Source: Aselliscus stoliczkanus (lineage: Eukaryota > Chordata > Mammalia > Chiroptera > Hipposideridae). Taken from it: DNA of 64,000 bases. The DNA lies in contig CM066733.1 of the NCBI GenBank assembly GCA_033961575.1, positions 67,144,921 to 67,208,920 on the forward strand. Reading direction: 5' to 3'. Made by a program: the position numbers and the translations under genes. Shown here piece by piece: positions 58,528-64,000 of the stretch (positions are counted from its first letter, which is position 1; each line of letters begins with the position of its first letter). The notes under the pieces are model-generated. The model was not told the origin of the DNA. It made no database searches and saw only the letters and a list, made by a program, of their open reading frames with translations.

Positions 58528-60530
58528 ATATATGGCTTCTGTGTCTATAGTCTGTCTTTCCCCAATGGAATATAAACTTCATAATGGCATGAACTTTGCC
58601 TGTTTTTTCTGTTTTATTTTATTCACTGGCTAGAGTCTAGATCCTTGATGATTGCTTTACAAAAATTGGGAGCTTAATAAATATTTTCTTAATGAATCAT
58701 GACATAACTGATTTTTCATGTTTCTTGCAAGCAGAGTATAAAGGTTATATGATTGCTAGGCAATTGATAAAATGACCATGTTTAGTCACTCTCTCCAACT
58801 TGGTTTTTTCTCAAATTCTGAACTGAAGTTTTACCTAGATAATCTGACACTGGAATTTAGAGAATTCAGCTTGAATTTATGCAAATTATGATGCTCTTAA
58901 CCTCTTAAGACAACATTATTTTAATAACACCAATCTTAGATCATGTTTTAGCATTTTGTTTCTTCTACTGTTGTAACTCTTTGTTTATATGTGTACCAGA
59001 TAGCAGAGCCTTAGAAAAAGAGATCATGTTTGTTTTATTTAGAACGTTTCCTGTGGCTTGGTATAGAATAAAACTATTTATTAGATGAATAAAGGAAACA
59101 TACAAAAGCATACAGTATTGAACAGAATTCTGTTCTGTTTTGGTTCTCTAGCTTGAAAATTATAAAATTATTTAATCAAGAACCCTCTTGGACATCTGTG
59201 TAGTAGAAAGAGAACTAGATTTGGAGCCTGATTCTGACTTATGGTTCTGACTCAGCTCTTCACATGGCAATTTTGCATTTTGGCTGAGTCATATAGCAGC
59301 TCTCATGTAGCAGCTCTACATGAGAGTACTCCCCATTATATAAATTCCCTCAAAAAGTGTAGAAATGGGCCAGCCAAGTGGCGCGGTGGTTAAGCATTGG
59401 CTTGGGAAGCCAGCGGCCCAGGTTCGGGTCCCACATATGAGGGCCAGTGACACTGCCCTCAAAAAAAAAAAAAGTGTAGAAATGAGAAAACAAATGTCAA
59501 ATTGTTTTTTTAAAAAGATTATACTCTAATAGGTTTTGCTACTACTTTAAATAATTTTTTAACTGTTTAAAATTATTTGAGCCTAATTTTAAAAATAATA
59601 ATCTATATAATAGAGATATAGTACCACCTCCTTCCATGGTTAATGAGGTAATGAACATACCTGGTTCATCATAGCCTATCGGTATATGGTAGTAACCATT
59701 GTTATATTAACTATTTCATAGCTTTCTCTTCCAAACTTGAAAGTAAATTCATTCTTTCCTTTGCTACCATTCCCAAGGAACGACTCTGCTTTTAAAATAT
59801 GTTAGGTACTCAAACTTTTCTTCTCGTCTCAAATGAACAAAATGCCTTCCTTTTTGAGTATTACAAAATCCTGAGTACATCCTTTTTGATTAAAATTCCA
59901 TTTACATGCTATAGGACCTTAAATACTTCTTATACCTTAGGGCCCCCGGATGACATACTGGCTCCTATTCTAGGTGCTCTATTTTGTTTCTAGTCTCTCT
60001 CCCCGAAAGTCGCATTTTTTTTTTTTTGTGGGAAGTGATATTTATATGCCTTGCACAACTAGTGGTCAATTCAAGAGAAAAATAAAGTCATTCAGCAGCA
60101 TGTAGGCAACACACACAAAAACGACCAATTATTTTAATTTTTGGCTTCTTTTTCTGATATTTTATAGATACAGATTCTATCCAAACACACTAATTACAGA
60201 GACTAGATGCCATAACATTAACTTACAATAATACCCTTAGCACTCGTAACTATCACATGATTCTATAAGAAGCTCCACTGTGGAGCTCAAGTGGTTATTG
60301 TATTCAAAGATTTCACATTCTGAGAACGCAAAGAATCTAAATATGTATAATAAGAAGCAGATTGACTACTCACAAGTATATAATGCAAGGAATCTGTCCA
60401 CATCTCCTGACTCGGTGCTGTTGATCTTCTGGAGTCTGCTGTGATCTGTTTCATACTGAACAAATAATGCAAATAAAACAATCATAGCAAGCTCCAGGCC
60501 AATGGCCGTGAGAGGGAATTTGAACCTCAT
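33959..60530 (-). CDS. RHAG: Rh-associated glycoprotein (ammonia/CO2 channel), 10 exons, intact
   Basis: RHAG is a membrane protein of red cells in the Amt/Mep/Rh channel family. It conducts ammonia and probably CO2, and it carries the Rh antigen complex to the membrane. Exons, 5' to 3': 60374-60530, 45007-45190, 44234-44384, 42479-42626, 42064-42230, 39085-39222, 38379-38500, 35024-35097, 34723-34796, 33959-34033. Lengths are 157, 184, 151, 148, 167, 138, 122, 74, 74 and 75 bp; all introns are GT-AG and the frame is continuous for 429 codons plus TAA. Visible landmarks are an N-glycosylation sequon at N37, I61 and F65 (positions mutated in human stomatocytosis), D167, and twin pore histidines H175 and H334. 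Exons 2-6 match human RHAG almost residue for residue, as recalled from memory. Differences are one extra codon near the start of exon 8 and a C-terminal tail about 19 residues longer than human (409 aa). Intron 1 is about 15 kb. Confidence 0.96.
34723..34796 (-). CDS. RHAG: RHAG exon 9
   Basis: 74 bp encoding [20 protein letters not shown] and then VFWE, the last membrane segment and the start of the cytoplasmic tail. The acceptor is TTCACAG and the donor GAG|GTACTA. Confidence 0.93.
35024..35097 (-). CDS. RHAG: RHAG exon 8
   Basis: 74 bp. After the split codon it reads [20 protein letters not shown] and ends ITG. Human has [12 protein letters not shown] at this place, so this exon carries one extra codon before MQAAALG. 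The only usable acceptor nearby is TTCCTAG; the donor is ACAG|GTCAGC. Confidence 0.9.
35960..36550 (-). mobile_element. ancient LINE-1 (L1M-type) fragment, RHAG intron 7
   Basis: Antisense L1 ORF2/3' UTR patterns (GCAGAGTATTACACTGTACA, then TATTCCCATTTCTCCAC). Heavily diverged. Confidence 0.6.
37108..37137. repeat. 15-bp perfect tandem duplication
   Basis: GACTTCTTAAGAGTT twice in a row (37108-37122 and 37123-37137) in RHAG intron 7. Confidence 0.95.
37800..37960 (+). mobile_element. MIR-like SINE fragment, RHAG intron 7
   Basis: ACAGAAGAGGAAACAGAACC followed by CAAAGGCCACATAACTAG is the MIR core. Confidence 0.75.
38157..38183. repeat. (AAT)n microsatellite
   Basis: About nine AAT/ATA units, some 200 bp after the RHAG exon 7 donor. 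Confidence 0.95.
38379..38500 (-). CDS. RHAG: RHAG exon 7
   Basis: 122 bp, residues 316-355 plus two bases. It contains [20 protein letters not shown], with the second pore histidine H334. The acceptor is ATTTTAG and the donor GT|GTGAGT. The donor is set by the frame and by the 122-bp length deduced for human. Confidence 0.93.
39085..39222 (-). CDS. RHAG: RHAG exon 6
   Basis: 138 bp, residues 270-315: [19 protein letters not shown] through SMIIGSIAG to KFLT. The acceptor is CCACACAG and the donor GTAAGTA. The NATLAGG and GTCAD motifs are hallmarks of Amt/Rh channels. Confidence 0.96.
39345..39960 (-). mobile_element. LINE-1 3' UTR fragment(s), RHAG intron 5 side of exon 6
   Basis: Same L1 3' UTR as 5380-5610 and 52150-52620 (ACATCCCCATGACTATTTTG). 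The motif for the 3' end appears twice, near 39360 and 39590, so two pieces are joined. Confidence 0.8.
40376..40790 (+). mobile_element. ERV LTR with tandem U3 repeats, RHAG intron 5
   Basis: Promoter and poly(A) layout: TATAAAACCCC at 40626-40636 and AATAAA at 40709-40714, spacing normal for an LTR. Two 66-bp imperfect tandem units lie upstream (40403-40468 and 40469-40534). Oriented opposite to RHAG. Ends are approximate. Confidence 0.72.
40955..41330 (-). mobile_element. ancient LINE-1 (L1ME-type) 3' fragment
   Basis: CAAATAATTTCAGAGTATGT and CCCCCAATGGTAACATCTTG are typical of antisense old L1 3' ends. Confidence 0.65.
41440..42035 (+). mobile_element. LTR abutting RHAG exon 5 donor
   Basis: The 3' part (ATTAAATTTGGTTATTTTCT, then TTAGGCCAGCCAGAAGAAC) matches 10640-11200. 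It ends about 30 bp from the exon 5 border at 42064. The 5' border is uncertain. Confidence 0.6.
42064..42230 (-). CDS. RHAG: RHAG exon 5
   Basis: 167 bp, completing G214 and running [17 protein letters not shown] to KLNM at residue 269. The acceptor is CTGCAG and the donor ATG|GTAAGT. An LTR ends about 30 bp beyond this donor (41440-42035). Confidence 0.96.
42479..42626 (-). CDS. RHAG: RHAG exon 4
   Basis: 148 bp, residues 165-213 plus one base. It begins [18 protein letters not shown], which holds D167 and the first pore histidine H175, and it ends DLFAMIG. The acceptor is CAG and the donor GTGAGT. No ATG-started open frame marks this exon; it was found by homology. Confidence 0.95.
42800..42970 (+). 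mobile_element. MIR-like SINE fragment, RHAG intron 3
   Basis: CTTTGGAGCCACACAGAACT, then TGTGACTTTAGGCAAA and TCTCTGAATCTCAGGTTT are MIR features. Confidence 0.7.
43380..43680 (+). mobile_element. L2-like LINE tail, RHAG intron 3
   Basis: CTCAAAGAGCCCTTCCTTGG and CTAGATTGTAAACTCTATAA fit the L2 3' end. Diverged. Confidence 0.55.
43900..44100 (+). mobile_element. MIR-like SINE fragment, RHAG intron 3
   Basis: GGTTTGAACCCAGATTCACG and the tail ACAGTAGGCACTCAAATA. Confidence 0.55.
44234..44384 (-). CDS. RHAG: RHAG exon 3
   Basis: 151 bp, starting after CCCCTCAG and ending AAG|GTAAGA. It encodes the [20 protein letters not shown] segment through EIFK (to residue 164). It is close to human apart from conservative changes. 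Confidence 0.96.
45007..45190 (-). CDS. RHAG: RHAG exon 2
   Basis: It encodes residues 53-113 plus two bases, beginning [19 protein letters not shown] after the split leucine. The acceptor is TTTTACAG and the donor GTGAGC. I61 and F65, altered in human overhydrated stomatocytosis, are both present in the normal form. This is a pore-lining membrane segment. Confidence 0.96.
45420..45790 (+). mobile_element. L2-like LINE tail, RHAG intron 1
   Basis: TGCACTAGACAGTGAGTTTC and a TGACTAAATGAATG end, consistent with a worn L2. Confidence 0.5.
46505..47350 (-). mobile_element. LINE-1 3' end, RHAG intron 1
   Basis: Antisense L1: 3' UTR from 46510 (GTTTATTGGGGTGACAATGA), then ORF2 C-terminal pieces at 46899-47159 and 47172-47380 ([30 protein letters not shown]). 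A frame break lies between the two pieces. It is older than the copy at 25885. Confidence 0.9.
47400..47960 (+). mobile_element. LTR-like element, RHAG intron 1
   Basis: GC-richer block with CCCTAATAAACTTC (AATAAA at 47887-47892), followed by TCTGTTCCCTGAGGAACCCA and an end near ACCTGTAGC, the layout of an ERV1-type LTR. Borders are uncertain. Confidence 0.5.
48070..50260. other. RHAG intron 1, largely unique sequence
   Basis: Few recognisable repeats (a possible L2 tail at 49650-49980). 49050-49570 is unusual for its lack of repeats and for two GC-rich motifs: GCCGCCAGGGGG near 49125 and CAACAGGGGGCGCT at 49459-49472, the latter close to a CTCF core. Confidence 0.45.
50270..51200 (-). mobile_element. 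ancient LINE-1 (L1ME-type) fragment, RHAG intron 1
   Basis: Antisense old L1 3' end: ATTTATCAGTTGTAAATATT, CAGCTGTCCCCCAATTGTCC and CCACGTGATCCACAAG-like sequence. Confidence 0.65.
51395..52080 (-). mobile_element. LINE-1 3' end, RHAG intron 1
   Basis: Antisense copy of the 25885-26901 family: 3' UTR (CCCCTCAAAGTGACAACCCC) and the ORF2 end at 51887-52072 ([18 protein letters not shown] ... SLICGI). Confidence 0.92.
52083..52620 (-). mobile_element. older LINE-1 fragments, RHAG intron 1
   Basis: A short ORF2 piece (CTAAGTATTTTGTTTTCTTT) followed by the L1 3' UTR seen at 5380 and 39345. Confidence 0.75.
52620..56085 (-). mobile_element. LINE-1 with both ends but most of ORF2 deleted
   Basis: In antisense order: 3' UTR (52640-53100), ORF2 end (53100-53400), ORF2 endonuclease start (53425-53664, [12 protein letters not shown]), ORF1 (about 53880-54520), and 5' UTR (54700-56085) ending at the L1 start CAAGATGGCAGAGTAAGTA. 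The central reverse transcriptase is missing. A 5' UTR is rarely kept, so this was once a near full-length insertion. Confidence 0.85.
56302..56396 (-). mobile_element. tRNA-derived SINE, type A
   Basis: Reverse-oriented with a T/G-rich leader (56270-56301). A 12-bp target duplication AGACTGGTATCT is at 56255-56266 and 56398-56409. Confidence 0.95.
56607..56740 (+). mobile_element. tRNA-derived SINE, type B
   Basis: Forward copy: GGGGCCAGCCGAGTGGCTCA, then GCTGAGCTCTGAGCAACAGC and GGTGGCAGGATGGCTCAGCT. It is followed by an (AAAT)n tail at 56741-56790 that has grown into a microsatellite. Confidence 0.95.
56885..57750 (+). mobile_element. hAT (Charlie-type) DNA transposon relic
   Basis: Matches recalled Charlie/MER5-type hAT transposase DNA at many points: GGTACCAAACTACACTAGTA, TTGATGAAGCAATAAAAATT, AAGCTTATCAGCTTCCTAAC, CACTCAAAGTGCAAGATAG and CAGAGTACAAAAAAG. 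The transposase frame is destroyed by stops and deletions. RHAG intron 1. Confidence 0.75.
57760..59360. other. RHAG intron 1; (GT)n and L2-like tail
   Basis: A (GT)n microsatellite is at 58473-58523 and an L2-like tail at 58560-58695. The rest is unassigned. No exon was seen. Confidence 0.5.
58473..58523. repeat. (GT)n microsatellite
   Basis: About 25 uninterrupted GT units, preceded by GGTGGT triplets. Likely polymorphic. Confidence 0.97.
59368..59468 (+). mobile_element. tRNA-derived SINE, type A (young)
   Basis: Complete head to GACACTGCCCTC and a pure A tail. A perfect 16-bp target duplication AAAAAGTGTAGAAATG is at 59352-59367 and 59469-59484. It is the least diverged type A copy here, about 900 bp inside intron 1. 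Confidence 0.96.
60374..60530 (-). CDS. RHAG: RHAG exon 1 (coding part)
   Basis: It encodes residues 1-52 plus one base of codon 53. It starts MRFKFPL and contains the first membrane segment (about residues 8-26) and the NST sequon at N37 in the first extracellular loop. The donor is ACTT|GTGAGT. The 157-bp length gives the same 52 codons plus one base as human. The start is chosen because it is the only ATG matching the conserved MRF N-terminus. Confidence 0.93.
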
Positions 60531-60660
60531 GTTTGTGGCGAAGGGCAGAGGTGCACTGAGGGCTCCACAGGCTGTGGGAGATTGATAAAAACACAGGCAC
60601 TGTTCTGAGTGGATTTAGGCTGCATGTTGAAGGCACTCCCATGACATTGCAAGAAAAAAA
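60531..60660 (-). promoter_or_regulatory. RHAG: RHAG proximal 5' flank with GATA motif
   Basis: A WGATAR site (TGATAA, read on the plus strand, 60583-60588) lies about 53 bp upstream of the RHAG ATG. RHAG is erythroid-specific and human RHAG is driven by GATA-1, so this is a reasonable proximal promoter element. There is no strong TATA box and the transcription start cannot be fixed from the sequence. Confidence 0.45.
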
Positions 60661-61420
60661 AATGGGCAAGACTGGTTAAGATGTCCCTCCCATTGGGGAG
60701 AACTATGCTCTGTAATCAAACTGTTGTAAATGCTGGTTTGAGGAATATGCAGGTTAGATAAGAAGTACTGGGTGATGGAAATGATCTATTGCACGAAAGT
60801 GTCTAAAATCCTATGAAACTTAATTTAATATACTTCTTGAGTGCTTTGTGTATGACAGGCACTGAGCTAGGCTCTAGAGGAGACATATAACTAAACAAAA
60901 TATAGAATATTTTTGTTCTATAATTGTGTCTATAATTAACTTTCTTGAGGAAGTTAAGAATCTATTTGGGAAGATAAAAATATAGGCAAATGAATGTATA
61001 AAACAGAGAAGTAATATAATAGTGATTATAGAATTATTAGGTAACATAAATGATGCAGAAGTTTTGTCTTGGGCCAAGAACACTAGCACATGAACTGATA
61101 TTGATGGAGCATTAAAAAATAGGCTGTACCAGTAAAACAGAGGGACCAGTGTAAGGCTCAGCAGAACGTGGCATGTTTGAAGAATAGCAATTAGTTAGGT
61201 AAAGTTGGATTATAATAGAGATGGGGAGGTAAAGCTATAATCATAGCTGGGCTGGGTTGTGAAGAGCCTTGCATTCAATAGTAAGGATGCTAGATGTTGA
61301 ATATTAGCCCACAGGCAATAGGGAAATTTAAAGCACCGTAAGAAGTGATATTGCTTAGTTAGGATAATGTTTTCCTTGAATCCTTACTTTGCTTTACACA
61401 AATGTAAATATATGAATAAA
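60660..61420. other. RHAG upstream flank, nothing recognised
   Basis: AT-rich with an old repeat tail near 60840 (GACAGGCACTGAGCTAGG). It contains several GATA words, but none in a clear cluster. Confidence 0.45.
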
Positions 61421-61450
61421 TTATATATATATGTATATATATATATATAT

Positions 61451-61890
61451 AAGATTTTATTGGGGAATTGGGGAAGGGGAATAGTGTTGGGGAATCAGAG
61501 AAGGGGAACAGACAAGTTGCTGTCCTTTTGTTCTTCAGTCTAGTTGCGGAGGACGTTGCTTCACTGTTGGTATCATCATTGCGCTCTTCCCGGATGAGGC
61601 AGATCAGTTGCCGGGCTCTGGACAGTCGCTCACCGCGGCTATTGGCAGCTCTCACTGGCTGCTGGCCACTCACGCTGGCTGCCGGCCACTCATTGTAGCC
61701 TATGGCAGCCCACTGCAGCAGGGGCTGCAGCCTACACCATCGCCGGTGCTCGCACAGCCCAGCTCCAGGTTGAGCTATTGTTACCATCTTAGCTGTAGAG
61801 GGCAGTGTCATTGGACCTCATATGTGGGATCCGAACTCAGGCTGCTGGCGTCCCAAACCAACTCTTAAGCAATGCGCCACTCGGCCGGCC
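61451..61890 (-). mobile_element. long tRNA-derived SINE
   Basis: Reverse copy of the 28751-29207 family: it starts AAGATTTTATTGGGGAATTG, has the GC-rich body, and ends CACTCGGCCGGCC. An (AT)n tract lies at its tail (61424-61450). The body is the most GC-rich part of the RHAG upstream flank. Confidence 0.92.
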
Positions 61891-62769
61891 CATAAATATA
61901 TTTTTTAGTCTTAAAAAACAAGAGAGTGGATTTAACCAAGCACTTAGCTAACCTTTTCTCTTGACAAATAGTCATGTGTACATGAGATGCTAAGCAATTC
62001 AAAACTTCTGTGCCAATTTTTGCCTCCATCCTGGAGTTGTTCTTATAGCAGAATAGGCCTTCATTTGAGGAATTATAGCTAGCAGTTAAATAATATTGTT
62101 ATTGCAGAACTCCATTTTCAAAAGATTCTATTCAGAATATAAAGGAGGGAGAAAGTTCAAATGACTGCTGGGCCAAAGTCTACAGCATAACAAACGTGTA
62201 TAAAACAAAGCAGCAAGTTTGTTTTGTTTTGTCTTTCTGGTATATTTTTCCACAATGGAACATGAGACATTAGGATTAAATGCTCTTTGACATTTTGTAA
62301 ATTTACAATTCAAGTATTTTGAAAATGACTACTTCCATTGTTCCTTACAGGATGTCTCCCTAGGAGTGGGGTCACATGCTTAACTATAGGAATATACCTG
62401 TATATTCCACACTTTGATTTCTGGTCTTGCAGTGGGCATTCATGAAAACTCCAAAAACTCATAAATGCAAAGCATTTATGTTGATAAACTGTACACCAAG
62501 GTTGTAAAACACCAGGTAACAAATTATACATTGCAAGAAGATCTAAACAATATAATAAATAAATATAGTTTAAACTATTTAACAAAATGATAAAATAAGA
62601 ACACAGTGAAAAGTTCGTGAACGTAATTGTCCGACCTGGTATATTAGCTATATTGGGGTGTTAGACATTGAGGAGTTCAGATTTGTTTCCCTTCTTCTGA
62701 ACCTAGACCTTCATACTGAAATGAGCTAAATCATGTACAATCTGGGAACACAATGATTTCTCTCTTTTA

Positions 62770-63185
62770 GCTCTTCCCACAAACTGTTCTCTCTGAATGG
62801 AACACTCTTTCCACGTATTCCCTCCGCATACACCACACATATCATTTTTCAGTTCTCAGATAATATGTTACTTCCTCAGCAAAGTCTTCCTTGACCTCCT
62901 GTTTGGACCCAGCTTCTCACTAGTATCTCACTGAATCATGGGTTTGTTTTTTTTCTTTCATAGCACTTCTCATAGTTGGCTGTATATGTTATGTTTATAT
63001 GGTATTTGTTATTTATATGACTTTTTTTGTTTGTTTTTTAAATGGCTGTTCTCCTCACTGGCCTGTTGCTCCCTGAAGGCAGAGGCTGTGCCTCCTTTAT
63101 GTATCATTTTTTATCTAGGGTCAGTAACTGTGCCTAGCACACCATGGACAATTGATAAATACCATTTGAGGGACTTCAATTAAAG
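62770..63185 (+). mobile_element. L2-like LINE tail upstream of RHAG
   Basis: CTCAGCAAAGTCTTCCTTGA, GCTCCCTGAAGGCAGAGGCT and CTGTGCCTAGCACACCATGG follow the L2 3' end pattern. Confidence 0.65.
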
Positions 63186-63189
63186 GCAG

Positions 63190-64000
63190 TCTTCAAGAGG
63201 AAACAAAGCTCAGAAAGGAGTCCCAATGGTGTGAGGGAATCTTACTTTTAAAAATTGCACTTAAATCATGGATATGTGGAATCCCAACGGTAATTTTAGT
63301 ATTGCTGTTTGCTGTCTCATTCCAGTCATGAAGAGCTTATCACCAAGATCTCTGTGGCTTGAGCAAAACTGAGGACAAAGCTCAAATTACAAAGTTTGAA
63401 AGGGCCAAAGATCTGGCACACACAGCAAGTTGCATATGGCACACAGTATTATGACCTTGAAGGTTCCAAGAGCCTTTTAAAAAACCTCTCCTGATAGTTC
63501 TTAACCACAAAAAGAACAGGCTGGAGAGTAGAGGAGTTCTCAAGGGTAAATGATTAGAGACAGTTCTCATGCCTTCATAGATGACTGGGTAACCATATTC
63601 TTATCCGAGGTTGGTCCTTAGCTTGCTGTGTGGCTTGAATAAAGTGACATCATTTATTTTCTTTAATTTATGAATGCATATAAAATTGCATAAAAGTTAT
63701 TATTAGAAACTTTCATGGGAGTTGCTTATTTTAGATAGCAACTGTTGTTTGAAATAAGACCACTACTGCTTCTCTCTCTCTCTACTTTTGTGCATCTACA
63801 ATAGAAGAATATTGGAGAATAAAAGCGCTCAAAGATTAACAAAAGTTTCTATGTTCTGGACTCTGAGTTAGGTGCCTATTTATCTACCACATTTAGATAT
63901 ATTTTTATATTTTAAAAATATAACTTGCTCCATTGATTTTAAATATTTAAATAGTTACCCAAGGACCCAACTGCCATTCTAGTACGCAGTCCATTGAGTC
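63190..64000. other. upstream flank to window edge, nothing recognised
   Basis: No gene, exon or clear repeat was recognised. A short CT tract is at 63770-63783. Confidence 0.5.

Noticed and set aside
61359..61868. Open frames in the RHAG upstream flank
   Set aside because: They are made by the long SINE (61451-61890) and the (AT)n tract, not by a gene.

Overview
This is mammalian nuclear DNA: AT-rich, intron-dominated, and dense with LINE-1, tRNA-derived SINEs, LTRs and DNA-transposon remnants. The SINEs point to a bat. They have a tRNA-like head, and a long version ends in a CCCCAATAAAATCTT tail that resembles SINEs of rhinolophoid-type (yinpterochiropteran) bats. That placement is an inference from memory of the family and should be searched. 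No bacterial, phage or CRISPR feature is present.

Two genes can be read, both on the minus strand. RHAG (Rh-associated glycoprotein, the erythrocyte ammonia/CO2 channel) runs from its ATG at 60530 to its stop at 33959. All ten coding exons were found with GT/AG borders and a continuous frame, predicting 429 residues with the twin pore histidines (H175, H334), D167 and an N37 sequon. Downstream of it (11899 to 341, continuing off the left edge) is a decayed CYP2-family cytochrome P450. It is best explained as CYP2AC1, which is known as a pseudogene near RHAG in human. Exons 1, 2, 4, 5, 6 and 7 are clear and exon 3 is probable. Exons 1 and 7 carry in-frame TGA codons and exons 4 and 5 carry frame breaks, so it cannot encode a P450.

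Layout: 1-341 L1 tail and polypurine; 341-11899 P450 pseudogene with L1, LTR and SINE insertions in its introns; 11900-33958 intergenic, with an ancient L1, a duplicated segment around an ERVL-like LTR, two mariner-type MITEs, a MaLR LTR, a young truncated L1, a long SINE, and a minus-strand LTR split by a SINE-L1 chimera; 33959-60530 RHAG, whose introns hold three LTRs, several L1s and a hAT relic; 60531-64000 RHAG 5' flank with a GATA motif, a long SINE and an L2 tail.

The two genes do not form a pathway; they are only neighbours. I did not find a new multi-gene system. The strongest unusual items are the SINE-L1 chimera with 12-bp target duplications (31052-32842), the P450 decay pattern, the longer RHAG tail relative to human, and an LTR in RHAG intron 5 with exact 66-bp tandem U3 units.
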